Shown piece by piece: positions 37,524 through 48,454 of a DNA stretch of 64,000 bases. The position numbers and the translations under genes are program-made. This stretch comes from Phytohabitans rumicis (GTDB lineage Bacteria > Actinomycetota > Actinomycetes > Mycobacteriales > Micromonosporaceae). Below the pieces are notes generated by a model that was not told the DNA's origin, did not search any database, and worked only from the letters and a program-made list of their open reading frames with translations. The stretch is taken from positions 1,798,001-1,862,000 of the forward strand of contig NZ_BLPG01000001.1 in NCBI RefSeq assembly GCF_011764445.1. Direction: 5' to 3'. The stretch's first letter is position 1, and each line of letters opens with the position of its first letter.

Positions 37524-38722
37524 ATCAGCACGCCCTGGCCGGTCAGCCCCCACATGTCCACGACCGGCGTGGCGGTGGCCAGCGCGGCGTACTCGGCGTG
37601 CGGGCAGGCGATCACCAGCAGGTCGGCCCGGTCCAGCACCTCGGGCAGCGGCAGGAAGCGCTCGTCCTTGATGTGCGGGTCGGTGCACAGCGTCTCGCGC
37701 GCCTTCATCGACAAGATCTTGCGCAGCTTGTACGCCAGGGACTCGCGCGGGTCGTCGCTGCCGCCCTTGAACGCCATGCCGAGGATGCCCACGGACATCG
37801 TGGACAGGTCGTACTTCTCCTCCAGGCGGGACACCACGTACAGCGGCAGCCCTTCGTTGATCAGCATCGCGGAGTGGCCGAGCACGAAGTTGTTCCGGTT
37901 GAACGCGGCCAGCTGCATGGTGTCCTTGAACAGGCACGGCCCGGCCGCGAACCCCGGCATCGGCAGGTCGGCCGCGCGCGGGTAGTCGTACGTGATGGCG
38001 TGCCGGATCTTCGCGAAGTCCAGCCCGAAGTCGTTGGCCATCATCCAGAACTGGTTGGCCGTGGCGAACTTGATGTAGCGCCAGGTGTTCGTGAAGAGCT
38101 TGGCCAGCTCGGCCTCTTCCGGCTCCAGCGGCACGACGTTGTCGGTCAGGTTACGGAAGAGCTTCTCCGCCCGCGCCAGGGCCTGCGGGGTACGCGCCGC
38201 GACGATCTGCGGCAGCTCGAACAGCTCGGTCATCGCCTTGCCCTCGGCGATCCGCTCCGGGCAGAACGCCACGTCCACGTCCAGGCCCTTGCTGTGCAAC
38301 AGCTTTTCGGTCAACGCGGTGACGCCCGGGTACACGGTGGAGCGCAGCACCACGAGCTGCCCCGGCCGCAGGTGCTCGGCGCACCGTTCCAGGGCCCGCG
38401 GCACCGCGCCGAGGTCGGGGTTGAGGTGCTCGTCGACCGGTGTGCCGACAACCACGACGAGGTGCTCGGCGCCGGCCACCGTGGACGGCTCGGTGGAGGC
38501 GCGCAGCCGCCCGGCGGCCACCACTTCCGCGAGCACCGGGCCGGCACCCGGCTCGTCAAACGGCAGGACGCCCGCGTTCACCGTGGAAACCGCGGCGGCG
38601 TTGATGTCGTACAGCGTGACGGACAGGCCCCGAGAGGCCAGCGCGATGCCCAATGGAAGACCGACCCGGCCACATCCGCCGACGATGCAGACGTCAGTCA
38701 CGAACCCCGTTGCGTGAACCAT
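37520..38722 (-). CDS. Nucleotide-sugar dehydrogenase (UDP-glucose/UDP-ManNAc type)
   Basis: A 400-residue NAD-dependent enzyme oxidising a UDP-sugar to its uronic acid. VCIVGGCGRVGLPLGIALA is the NAD fold; STVYPGVT and EEAELAKLFTNTWRYIKFA match the family. The nucleophilic cysteine is probably in FAAGPCLFKDT near residue 260. First gene of the four-gene glycan operon. ATG is used here; a GTG seven codons later (VTDVCIVGG) is an alternative. A CATAAT box 7 bp upstream of the ATG suggests a leaderless start. Confidence 0.88.
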   Translation of the reverse strand: MVHATGFVTDVCIVGGCGRVGLPLGIALASRGLSVTLYDINAAAVSTVNAGVLPFDEPGAGPVLAEVVAAGRLRASTEPSTVAGAEHLVVVVGTPVDEHLNPDLGAVPRALERCAEHLRPGQLVVLRSTVYPGVTALTEKLLHSKGLDVDVAFCPERIAEGKAMTELFELPQIVAARTPQALARAEKLFRNLTDNVVPLEPEEAELAKLFTNTWRYIKFATANQFWMMANDFGLDFAKIRHAITYDYPRAADLPMPGFAAGPCLFKDTMQLAAFNRNNFVLGHSAMLINEGLPLYVVSRLEEKYDLSTMSVGILGMAFKGGSDDPRESLAYKLRKILSMKARETLCTDPHIKDERFLPLPEVLDRADLLVIACPHAEYAALATATPVVDMWGLTGQGVLI

Positions 38723-38741
38723 AGGACGGCATTATGCACCG

Positions 38742-41195
38742 TCACGCTCCGCGGAGCACGGCGCCCACACGAGCAGCGGCCTCGGCAACAGCGGCGTCAC
38801 GCGCCGTTACCGCTTCCTCCACCGTCAGCGTCCGGTCCGGCGCCCGGAACGTCAGTTTGTACGCCAGCGATTTGCGGCCCGCGCCGAGCTGCTGGGCGGA
38901 CTCGTAGACGTCGAAGAGGCGTACCGACTCCAGCAGTTCACCCGCGCCGGCGACCAGCGCGTCCTGGACGTCGGCGGCGGCCACCCCGGCGTCCACGACC
39001 AGCGCCACGTCGATCAGCGCGGGCGGGAAGCCGGAAATCCGCGGCGCCGGCGCGACGCCGGCCTCCGGCAGCGCGTCCAGGTCCAGTTCCATCGCACTGG
39101 TACGCCGGGGCAGCTCCAGCGCCGCGAGCGCGGCCGGGTGCAGCTCACCCGCGTGCCCGACGACGACGCCGTCCACGGCGATCTCGGCGCACCTGCCGGG
39201 GTGCCACGGCGCCCGCTCGGCGGCCCGCACGCGCACCCGGTCGGCGGCGATGCCCGCCGCCGCGACGGTCACCCGGGCGGCCTCGACCGCGTCGGCCCAA
39301 CCGGCCGGGCGGCCCGCACCCCACCAGCCGGCCGGCTCCACCTCGCCGGCCAGCACGACGGCCGCGTGCCACGGCTGGTGCGGCACGGTCGCGTCGGCGG
39401 CGGCGAGCTGCTCGTCGCTGGGACGCCGCTCGACGCCCATCTCCGGCGGGCTGCCGGCGCCCGGCCGGGGCAGGAAGACCGAGCCCAGCTCGTACAGGGC
39501 GGCGTCGCGGTGGCCCCGGCCGAGGTTGCGGCGCAAGGTGGCCAGCAGCGGCGGCAGCAGCGAGGTGCGCAGGAACGGCTCCTCGTCGGACAGCGGGTTG
39601 GCCAGCCGCACCGCCGGCCCATCGACGTCGGCAGGCCCCACGAAGGGGTACGACAGCACCTCGACGTACCCGCTCTCGGCGAGCGCGCGGGCGATCGAAC
39701 GGCGCCGGCGCTGGGTCGGGGTGAGCCCGTTGCCGGGCGGGGCGACCGGCAGCACGCTGGGCACGTTGCCGTACCCGTCGAGCCGGATCACCTCCTCGAC
39801 CAGGTCGGCCGGCTCGGTCAGGTCGGGCCGCCAGGTCGGCGGCGTCACCGTCAGGACGTCCCCAGTGGACACCCGGCAGCCGACGGCCGCCAAAGAGGAC
39901 ACCACGGTCGAGTCCGGGTACGCCACGCCGGCGCGCCGGGCGGGCAGGTCCACGGGCATGCTGACGGGCTTGGGCGGCACCACGTGGTCGATGTCGAGCA
40001 CGGTGCCGTCGGTCGCGCCGCCGCCGTACTCGACGAGCAGCGCGACCGCCCGGTCCAGGGCGACCAGCGGGACGGCGGGGTCGACCCCGCGCTCCCACCG
40101 CTTGGCCGCCTCGCTGAAGAGCTTGTGCCGGCGGGCGGTGCGGCTCACCATCACCGGGTCCCAGTGCGCCGCCTCGAATAGAACGTCCACTGTGTCCGGT
40201 GCGACCTCGCTCGTCTCGCCGCCCATCACGGCCGCGAGCGAGATCGGTCCGGTGTCGTCGCAGATCACCATGTCCTCGGCGTCGAGCACGCGGGCCACAC
40301 CGTCCAGTGTGGTCAGCTTCTCCCCCGCCTTGGCCCGGCGGACCACCATCGACCCACGCAGCCGCGCCAGGTCGAACGCGTGCATCGGCTGGCCCAGCTC
40401 CACCATCAGGTAGTTGGTGATGTCGACGGCGAGCCCGAGCGTGCGGATGCCGGCCACGGTCAGCCGGCGGCGCATGAACTCCGGCGACGGCGCCTGCGGG
40501 TCGATCCCGCGCACCGCCCGCGCCGCGAACCGGTCACAGCCGACGGTGTCCTCCACGATCACCGGGTACGCCGGCTCGGCCGTGGCACCCGGGGCCGGCG
40601 CGAGACCGGGGTCCGTGAAGGACACCCCGAACGCGTGCGACAGCTCCCGGGCGATGCCGCGCACCGACATGGCGTACCCGCGGTCCGGAGTGATCTCCAG
40701 CTCGAAGATGACGTCGTCGAGCCCGACGTACGGCCGTGCGTCGTCGCCGGGCTTGGCGGAAATGTCAGAGGGCAGGACGATGATGCCGGCATGCTCGTCG
40801 CTGATGCCCAGCTCGCGCGCCGACACGATCATGCCCGCCGACATCCGGCCGTACGTCTTGCGCGCTCCGATCTCGAACCCGCCCGGCAGCACACCGCCCG
40901 GCAGGATCACCGGCACCAGATCACCCGCGGCGAAGTTGCTGGCGCCGCACACGATCTCCTGCGGCGCGTCCCGCCCGATCTCCACCCGGCAGAAGCGGAT
41001 CGGCTTCTTGAAGCCGGTCAGCTCCTCGACCTCCAGCACCCGCCCGACCACCAGGTCGCCGCGCACCGTGGCGCCTTGATCGATGACGGCGTCCACCTCG
41101 ATGCCGAGGTCGACCAGCGCCTGCTCCACCTCGACGCCGCCGACACCGGCCGGCAGGTCGACATACTCCCTCAGCCACGACAGTCCGACGCGCAC
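38742..41195 (-). CDS. pheT: Phenylalanine-tRNA ligase beta subunit
   Basis: The 817-residue beta chain of phenylalanyl-tRNA synthetase. An N-terminal tRNA-binding EMAP-like fold (VVGRVLEVEELTG near residue 50), B3/B4 editing and B5 domains, and a C-terminal ferredoxin-like anticodon domain (ISGFPPALIDVALVVD) are all visible. It begins 3 bp after the pheS stop. Confidence 0.97.
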   Translation of the reverse strand: MRVGLSWLREYVDLPAGVGGVEVEQALVDLGIEVDAVIDQGATVRGDLVVGRVLEVEELTGFKKPIRFCRVEIGRDAPQEIVCGASNFAAGDLVPVILPGGVLPGGFEIGARKTYGRMSAGMIVSARELGISDEHAGIIVLPSDISAKPGDDARPYVGLDDVIFELEITPDRGYAMSVRGIARELSHAFGVSFTDPGLAPAPGATAEPAYPVIVEDTVGCDRFAARAVRGIDPQAPSPEFMRRRLTVAGIRTLGLAVDITNYLMVELGQPMHAFDLARLRGSMVVRRAKAGEKLTTLDGVARVLDAEDMVICDDTGPISLAAVMGGETSEVAPDTVDVLFEAAHWDPVMVSRTARRHKLFSEAAKRWERGVDPAVPLVALDRAVALLVEYGGGATDGTVLDIDHVVPPKPVSMPVDLPARRAGVAYPDSTVVSSLAAVGCRVSTGDVLTVTPPTWRPDLTEPADLVEEVIRLDGYGNVPSVLPVAPPGNGLTPTQRRRRSIARALAESGYVEVLSYPFVGPADVDGPAVRLANPLSDEEPFLRTSLLPPLLATLRRNLGRGHRDAALYELGSVFLPRPGAGSPPEMGVERRPSDEQLAAADATVPHQPWHAAVVLAGEVEPAGWWGAGRPAGWADAVEAARVTVAAAGIAADRVRVRAAERAPWHPGRCAEIAVDGVVVGHAGELHPAALAALELPRRTSAMELDLDALPEAGVAPAPRISGFPPALIDVALVVDAGVAAADVQDALVAGAGELLESVRLFDVYESAQQLGAGRKSLAYKLTFRAPDRTLTVEEAVTARDAAVAEAAARVGAVLRGA

Positions 41196-41198
41196 GCC

Positions 41199-43045
<1,847 letters not shown>

Positions 43046-43080
43046 GGTGTACGGACCTTCCCCGGGTCGGGATTGCTGGA

Positions 43081-43467
43081 TCACGCGGCCTGAGCGCCGC
43101 CGGTGCCCTCCGCCGCGACGGCCGCGCGGGCGACCTCGACGAGCGCGGCGAACGCCGGCGCGTCGTTGACCGCGAGGTCCGCCAGGATCTTGCGGTCGAC
43201 CTCGACGCCGGCCAGGCGCAGGCCCTGGATGAGCCGGTTGTAGGTCATCCCGTTCGCGCGGGCGCCCGCGTTGATGCGGGTGATCCACAGCTGCCGGAAG
43301 TCGCCCTTGCGGTCGCGACGGTCCCGGTAGGCGTACTGCATCGAGTGCAGCACCTGCTCCTTGGCCTTGCGGTACAGCCGCGAGCGCTGCCCGCGGTAGC
43401 CGCTGGCCGTCTCCAGCAGGGTACGGCGCTTCTTCTGGGCGTTCACAGCCCGCTTGACGCGTGCCAT
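43081..43467 (-). CDS. rplT: Ribosomal protein L20
   Basis: The 128-residue 50S protein L20, with [19 protein letters not shown] and the conserved [20 protein letters not shown]. It lies 33 bp after rpmI in the infC operon. In several bacteria L20 represses this operon at the mRNA level; no L20-like leader was identified here. Confidence 0.98.
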   Translation of the reverse strand: MARVKRAVNAQKKRRTLLETASGYRGQRSRLYRKAKEQVLHSMQYAYRDRRDRKGDFRQLWITRINAGARANGMTYNRLIQGLRLAGVEVDRKILADLAVNDAPAFAALVEVARAAVAAEGTGGAQAA

Positions 43468-43500
43468 CTCAACTCCTTCTTTGTTGTCAAGTGGCGCGCG

Positions 43501-43695
43501 TCAGCGGCCCAGCAACTTCTTCACTCGCTTGACGTCAGCCTTGGCCACCTCGACCGTGCCGCTCAGCCGGCGGGTACGGGTGGAGGGCTTGCCCTCGAAG
43601 TTGTGACGCAGACCGGCTTGCTGCTTCACCAGCTTGCCGCTGCCGGTCACCCTGACCCGCTTGCCCGCTCCGGTGTGGCTCTTCATCTTCGGCAT
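43501..43695 (-). CDS. rpmI: Ribosomal protein L35
   Basis: A 64-residue 50S protein, [20 protein letters not shown], and a basic C-terminus ending KRVKKLLGR. It is second in the infC-rpmI-rplT operon. Confidence 0.98.
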   Translation of the reverse strand: MPKMKSHTGAGKRVRVTGSGKLVKQQAGLRHNFEGKPSTRTRRLSGTVEVAKADVKRVKKLLGR

Positions 43696-43713
43696 TGAAA
43701 CGTCTCTCCCCTG

Positions 43714-44334
43714 CTACTCGCCGGACTGTCCGGCGGGTCCGGCCGTGGCCGGCGGTGCCTCCGCGGCACCGGGCTCCCGCTCGCGCCCGCCGCCGCCCTT
43801 GGCCGCCGTCGCGGCGGCCTTGGTGGCCCGGTGCGGAGCCAAAACCATGATCATGTTGCGGCCGTCCTGCTTGGGGGCGGCCTCGACGTACCCCAGGTCC
43901 GAGATCTCCGACTCGAGCCGCCGCAGGAGCCGGTAACCCAACTCCGGTCGGCTCTGCTCGCGACCTCGGAACATGATCGTCACCTTGACCTTGTCGCCCG
44001 CCTTCAGGAACCGCACGACGTGACCCTTTTTGGTCTCGTAGTCGTGGGGATCGATCTTCGGCCGGAGCTTCATCTCCTTGATGACGGTCTGTTGCTGGTT
44101 ACGCCGCGCTTCGCGCGCCTTGAGTGCGCTCTCGTACTTGTACTTGCCAAAGTCCATGAGCTTGCACACCGGCGGGCGCGCCATCGGCGCAACCTCGACC
44201 AGGTCCAGGTCGACGTCCGCGGCCAACTGCAGAGCGCGCTCGAGTGGGACGATGCCCACCTGCTCACCCTCCGGGCCGACCAGTCGGACCTCACGTGCCC
44301 GGATCTGCTCGTTCACGCGTGGTTCGACGCTGAT
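43714..44334 (-). CDS. infC: Translation initiation factor IF-3, with AUC start
   Basis: A 206-residue factor that keeps ribosomal subunits apart and proofreads initiation. The N-domain has [20 protein letters not shown] and the C-domain [20 protein letters not shown]; a non-conserved Gly/Pro/Ala tail follows. The GAGGAGG ribosome site is correctly spaced from an ATC codon (44334-44332), giving [12 protein letters not shown]; the next GTG in frame is too far from it. A rare start codon is the known basis of IF-3 autoregulation. Confidence 0.95.
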   Translation of the reverse strand: MSVEPRVNEQIRAREVRLVGPEGEQVGIVPLERALQLAADVDLDLVEVAPMARPPVCKLMDFGKYKYESALKAREARRNQQQTVIKEMKLRPKIDPHDYETKKGHVVRFLKAGDKVKVTIMFRGREQSRPELGYRLLRRLESEISDLGYVEAAPKQDGRNMIMVLAPHRATKAAATAAKGGGGREREPGAAEAPPATAGPAGQSGE

Positions 44335-44403
44335 GGGGCCTCCTCATTTGCGTTTCTACCGTCCGGTCGCGGGCGCGGCGGACGTTTGTGTTGCCTGCCT
44401 GTC

Positions 44404-44448
44404 GACCGAAAAGCAGAAGGCCCCGGCGCATGCCAGGGCCCGCTCGAC
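44404..44448 (-). promoter_or_regulatory. infC leader hairpin (attenuator candidate)
   Basis: On the minus strand, about 70 bp ahead of infC, GGGCCCTGG and CCGGGGCC arms form a GC-rich hairpin followed by TTCTGCTTTTC. This looks like a terminator/attenuator in the 5' leader. Alternative pairing with the flanking CGGTCGA sequences (one on each side) is possible. Confidence 0.5.
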
Positions 44449-44744
44449 CGGTCAGGCACGTCACTACAGCAACGCACCACCGGAGACGGGGATTCCCCCG
44501 ACACCGGTTGACCGGACCCGGCCACCTCGTGGGGGCGACGCGGGTGGGAGCAGGCGCTCCGCTTCGTAGCTACCGCTGCACGTGCAGTGACAGCCTGGTC
44601 GACGCAGCAAGGCTACCAGCCGTAACCACCTTTTGCGAACGCGGGGGTGCCCCTCCACCATCGCCACTCCCCGCCCTGCCCCCGCCCTGCCCAGTCCCGC
44701 GGCCGCGCCCCTCCGCGCCTCGCCGCGTCGCCGGGGCGCCTCGC

Positions 44745-44831
44745 CGCGTCGATCAAGGGCAAACGGTCGTGCTTTGATCTCTAAACTGCGGCCGTTTGCC
44801 CTTGATCGGCGAGGAAATCCTTGATCGGCGG
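44745..44831. repeat. Palindromic repeat family B, copy 3
   Basis: Inner arms CGATCAAGGGCAAACGGTCG and CGGCCGTTTGCCCTTGATCG, and the right outer arm AAATCCTTGATCGGCG, in the gene-free stretch upstream of infC. The left outer arm is absent. Confidence 0.78.
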
Positions 44832-44972
44832 GCGGGCTCGGGCACCCTGCTGCCGCCATGAGCGGAGTAGGGATGCCCCCAAGACCGGGTAGTCGTCCAT
44901 TTCAAGCAGACAGCGCCAGATGCGCCGCCGGGCCGCGCCGCGCCCTGACCACCCGGACGGCTACCCCACTAC

Positions 44973-45078
44973 GGCGCTGATCATGGGGCCAGTGCCATGA
45001 TCGCCGCGGGCTGGTGTCGATCTAGGAAGAATCGTGGGTATCGAGTCCGATTTATACCCACGATGACTCCTAGATCGA
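44973..45078. repeat. Two inverted repeats in a gene-free stretch
   Basis: GATCATGG and CCATGATC (44980-45002) form one hairpin. A second, longer one pairs 45017-45041 with 45054-45078 (ends TCGATCTAGGA and TCCTAGATCGA, with ATCGTGGGTAT matched on the inside and one mismatch). The surrounding interval 44449-45291 otherwise shows only the family B copy and no gene I can support. Confidence 0.65.
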
Positions 45079-45291
45079 TTCGGCGGCTCCAGCGCTGGCA
45101 AGCGATCGGGATCTGCGCGAAGGATCCGAGTCGCCCCAACGACCCACATCCTTCACGTTCACGCGCTAATCCATGATCTCGCCACAGTCATTCAAGCGAC
45201 GCCGACCGATAGCACCAAGATCCGCCCGAGCGGTCAGCGCGAAGCCCTCAGCCGGGGCGCCCTACTTACGCTTGGGCGCGAGGCGAAAGGG

Positions 45292-45798
45292 TCAGGCGGG
45301 GTCGGGGGTGGGCTCGGGTTGGGTGGTCCGCTGCTGGGAGGCTTCTAGCATCGCGCGGAGGGCACGGACGCCGTTGACGGCGTGCTGCTTGTCGGCGGCC
45401 TGCAACGCCATCATCGGCACGAGCTCCTCGTCCTGCAGTTCCAGGGTCGCCCACGGGGTGCCGCGGTTGAAGCGCACCGCCCGTACGACGTCCCAGGGCA
45501 GGTCGTACCCGCCGATGAGGTTGCGCACCCGGATCCCGTCGGCGTCGGCCTCGACCCGGAGCCGGGTGAAGAGCAGGATGCCGAGCGCGAAGAGCACGCC
45601 AAGCCCGATCATGGCGAACTGGTCGCCACGCTGGAAGCTTCCGTAGCCGTCGCCGGTCGAGCCGCGCAACCCCGTGCCGACCAGCGTGAAGACCACCAGT
45701 ACTGCGGCCGCGAGGATCCACGCCACGACCCGGGCCCGGCGCGGACGGAGGCGTACGACCTGAGGTGTGCTCACGGCTACCGAGTCTGCCACCTCCAT
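45292..45798 (-). CDS. PH-domain membrane protein
   Basis: A 168-residue protein with two N-terminal membrane helices (VVAWILAAAVLVVFTLV and FAMIGLGVLFALGILLF) and a bacterial PH-like domain (VEADADGIRVRNLIGGYDLP to DVVRAVRFNRGTPW). Function is unknown. Genes of this kind are common near hisG and rib genes in actinobacteria (recalled, not checked). ATG or the GTG at codon 9 may be the start. Confidence 0.75.
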   Translation of the reverse strand: MEVADSVAVSTPQVVRLRPRRARVVAWILAAAVLVVFTLVGTGLRGSTGDGYGSFQRGDQFAMIGLGVLFALGILLFTRLRVEADADGIRVRNLIGGYDLPWDVVRAVRFNRGTPWATLELQDEELVPMMALQAADKQHAVNGVRALRAMLEASQQRTTQPEPTPDPA

Positions 45799-45877
45799 TC
45801 GCGGCCGTGGGAATTGAGTCGGGTGGACTCAAGTTACAAAAAGTGTTGCAGTGGATGGACACACTTGAGGAGATCTG

Positions 45878-46306
45878 ATGAGCACTGTGTCGTTGTGGAC
45901 CCGGCGGGACCCGTTCGCGGAGTTTGACGCGCTCGTGCGTAGCGCCTTCAGCCCGGTGGCGGCTCGGCGGGGCTTCGTGCCGGCGGCCGAGGTGACGCGA
46001 GACGGCGAGGACGCGGTTGTCCGGGTGGAGCTGCCCGGCTTGGACGTCGAGAAGGACGTCACCGTCGAGGTGGACCGGGGCCGGCTGGTCGTACGCGGGG
46101 AGCGGCGCGACGAGCGCACCGACGAGCGGGACGGCCGGAGCCTGCGTGAGGTGCGGTACGGCTCGTTCCGGCGGTCGTTCGCCCTGCCGCAGCACGTGAC
46201 GGCCGACGCCGTGACCGGCTCGTACGAGGCCGGTGTGCTGACCCTCCGCGTGGCGGCCGCCTACACGGGCACCGAGCCGCGCCGGGTCGCTATCGCGCAG
46301 AAGTAA
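45878..46306 (+). CDS. Hsp20/alpha-crystallin small heat-shock protein
   Basis: A 142-residue ATP-independent chaperone. The alpha-crystallin domain runs from FVPAAEVTRDGEDAVVRVEL through VEVDRGRLVVRGER to GSYEAGVLTLRV, the A-x-x-x-n-G-V-L motif near the end. The ATG follows GAGGAG. Upstream, CACTTGAGG and TTGAGTCGGGTGGACTCAA-like half sites are visible, but no clear HAIR element. Confidence 0.92.
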   Translation: MSTVSLWTRRDPFAEFDALVRSAFSPVAARRGFVPAAEVTRDGEDAVVRVELPGLDVEKDVTVEVDRGRLVVRGERRDERTDERDGRSLREVRYGSFRRSFALPQHVTADAVTGSYEAGVLTLRVAAAYTGTEPRRVAIAQK

Positions 46307-46320
46307 CGCCCAAGATCGCG

Positions 46321-46380
46321 GTGATCAGGGACCGGCTCTCTCGGCACGCCGCGACACGCCCGAGCCGTTCCCTGATCAAC
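46321..46380. repeat. Palindromic repeat family C-like element (terminator candidate)
   Basis: Arms GTGATCAGGGACCGGCTC and GAGCCGTTCCCTGATCAAC pair over 16 of 18 bases with a 24-bp centre. It lies between Hsp20 and the convergent DMT transporter. Its TGATCAGGG end matches the perfect palindrome at 18.9 kb. Confidence 0.7.
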
Positions 46381-46398
46381 ATCCCGAGGCGGGATGGA

Positions 46399-47283
46399 TC
46401 AACGCCTCGAGGTGATCGCTACGGCGGCCACCGTTAGGGCCGCGGCGGCCACGACGGGGGCGTGGATGCCGTCCAGGAAGAGGGCGGTGGCTAGCTGGCC
46501 GGCCACCACGGACAGGCCGGTGCGCAACACGCCTACGGTGCGGACGCTGACCAGCAGGCACACCACGATGATCACGCCCAGGGTGCCGCCCACGTAGAGG
46601 TACCAGTGGTGTGGGAGGCGGGACGACCAGCCGGAGGCGAACGCGCCGAGCAGGGTGGCGGCGGTCAGGACGGCCGGTGCGGCGGTGGCGAAGTTCACCG
46701 CCGTGCCGGCCGATGTCGTACTGGCGACCGAGACGCGGCCGTTGAGCGCGCCCTGGATGGCGACCGCGGCTCCGCCGAGCACGCCCAGCGCCAGCATGCC
46801 CACGGCCAGGTCGCCGATCGGGCGGTCCACCTGGGCGAGGGCCACCGCGGTGACGCCGAGGACCGCGCCGGCCACCCGGGGGCGGGTCAGCGGGAGCCGC
46901 CCGGCCGGGGCCAGCCCGGCCCGGTCGACGGCCAGCCCGCCGAGGCTGTTGCCGGTCACCTGGGCGATCGTGAAGACGGCCACCCCGACGACCGGTACGG
47001 CGTACGTCGCCACGGTCACGAACAGTCCGCCACCGAGCCCGCCCAGGTATGCCCACCAGGGCAGCCCGGAGCCGCGCAGCGCCCGCAGGCCCAGCCGCAT
47101 CGACGGCAGCACCAGCAGGCCGACCAGCACGATGACGCTGCCGCTGGCCACGTTGAGGGCGGCCCCGAAGGAGGCGTTGCCGACCCGCTCGCCCAACTCG
47201 GCGTTGGCCGCGCTCTGCAAAGCGGACGCCACGCCGCCGACCGAGGCGACGCCGAGCGCCGCCCAGGCCGGAAGCCGCTTCAC
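46399..47283 (-). CDS. DMT-superfamily transporter
   Basis: A 294-residue membrane protein with about ten helices in two related halves (QSAANAELGERVGNASFGA and IQGALNGRVSVASTTSAGTA), the DUF606/YdcZ branch of the drug/metabolite transporters. Substrate unknown. It overlaps the hisG stop by ATGA. Confidence 0.82.
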   Translation of the reverse strand: MKRLPAWAALGVASVGGVASALQSAANAELGERVGNASFGAALNVASGSVIVLVGLLVLPSMRLGLRALRGSGLPWWAYLGGLGGGLFVTVATYAVPVVGVAVFTIAQVTGNSLGGLAVDRAGLAPAGRLPLTRPRVAGAVLGVTAVALAQVDRPIGDLAVGMLALGVLGGAAVAIQGALNGRVSVASTTSAGTAVNFATAAPAVLTAATLLGAFASGWSSRLPHHWYLYVGGTLGVIIVVCLLVSVRTVGVLRTGLSVVAGQLATALFLDGIHAPVVAAAALTVAAVAITSRR

Positions 47284-48125
47284 AACCGGCAGGCGTGGAT
47301 GTCCGTCACCAGGATCGCGCGGGCGCCCAGGTCGTACAGCTCGTCCATGACCCGGTGCACCTCGCCGCGCAGCACCATCGCCTGCACGGCCACCCAGCCC
47401 TCGCGGTGCAGCGGGGAGATGGTCGGCGACTCGATGCCTGGGGTCAGCGCGCTGGCCGCCTCCAGCAGGTCGGCGCGCACGTCGTACGCCAGCATCACGT
47501 ACCGGCGGGCCACCAGGACGCCTTGCAGGCGGCGGACCAGCTGGCCGACCTGCCCGTTGGCGGGGGCGCCGACCCGCCGGATCAGCAGCGCGGACGACTT
47601 CAGGATCGGCTCGCCGACGGTCACCAGGCCGGCCTGGCGCAGCGTCGCGCCGGTCTCCACCACGTCCGCGATCACGTCGGCGACGCCGAGGCGTACGGCG
47701 TTCTCGACCGCGCCTTCCAGCCGGACGACGTCGGCCTTGAGACCGCGCTCGGCCAGGTGGCGCTCGACCACGCCGGGGTACGCGGTGGCGATCCGCCGGC
47801 CGCCGATCTCGTCCACCGAGGACAGCGTCTCCGGGCGGGCGGCGAACCGGAACGTGGCACCGCCGAAGTCCAGGTCGAGGACCTCCTCGGCCGGGCTGCC
47901 GGCGTCGACGAGCAGATCCCGGCCGGTGATGCCGAGGTCGAGGTCGCCGGAGCCGACGTACGTGGCGATGTCCCGGGCGCGCAGGTAGAAGAACTCGACG
48001 CCGTTGGCGTCGTCCCGGCAGGCGAGGTCTTTCGGATCGGTGCGCTGGCGGTAGCCGGCCTCCCGCAGCATCGCGGCGGCGGGCGCGGAGAGGGTGCCCT
48101 TGTTGGGCACGGCGATTCGCAACAT
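47280..48125 (-). CDS. hisG: ATP phosphoribosyltransferase, long form
   Basis: The first enzyme of histidine synthesis, 281 residues. LRIAVPNKGTLSAPAAAML at the start, DLGITGRDLLVD near residue 63, and a C-terminal ACT-like regulatory domain that binds histidine. It follows hisE by 38 bp. Confidence 0.97.
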   Translation of the reverse strand: MLRIAVPNKGTLSAPAAAMLREAGYRQRTDPKDLACRDDANGVEFFYLRARDIATYVGSGDLDLGITGRDLLVDAGSPAEEVLDLDFGGATFRFAARPETLSSVDEIGGRRIATAYPGVVERHLAERGLKADVVRLEGAVENAVRLGVADVIADVVETGATLRQAGLVTVGEPILKSSALLIRRVGAPANGQVGQLVRRLQGVLVARRYVMLAYDVRADLLEAASALTPGIESPTISPLHREGWVAVQAMVLRGEVHRVMDELYDLGARAILVTDIHACRL

Positions 48126-48163
48126 CTCTGGGGTCCTTTCAGGCGGAAGACAACGGGGACGGA

Positions 48164-48445
48164 TCAGAGATGTCGGTACACGTCTTTGAGCTCCAGTCCG
48201 GTGGCGAGCATGAGCACCTGGGTCTGGTAGAGCAGCTGCGAGATCTCCTCGGCCGCCCGCTCGGGCCCCTCATGCTCGGCCGCCATCCAGGCTTCGGCCG
48301 CCTCTTCGACGACCTTCTTGCCGATGCCGTGCACGCCGCGCTCCAGCGCCGCGACGGTGCCGGACCCGGGGGTACGGGCGGCCGCCTTGGCCTGCAACTC
48401 GGCGAACAGCTCCTCGAAGGTCTTCACGACCAGTGATTGTGTCAC
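48164..48445 (-). CDS. hisE: Phosphoribosyl-ATP pyrophosphatase
   Basis: A 93-residue, all-helical, MazG-like enzyme for step two of histidine synthesis: [28 protein letters not shown] and [14 protein letters not shown]. The GTG start gives [17 protein letters not shown], matching mycobacterial HisE. Confidence 0.96.
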   Translation of the reverse strand: MTQSLVVKTFEELFAELQAKAAARTPGSGTVAALERGVHGIGKKVVEEAAEAWMAAEHEGPERAAEEISQLLYQTQVLMLATGLELKDVYRHL

Positions 48446-48454
48446 CCGGCCAGC

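Noticed and set aside
45173-45646. A 157-codon plus-strand frame over the PH-domain gene
   Set aside because: It is antisense to a protein with clear membrane helices and a PH-like domain, and its translation is Arg/Ser-rich with no recognisable feature.
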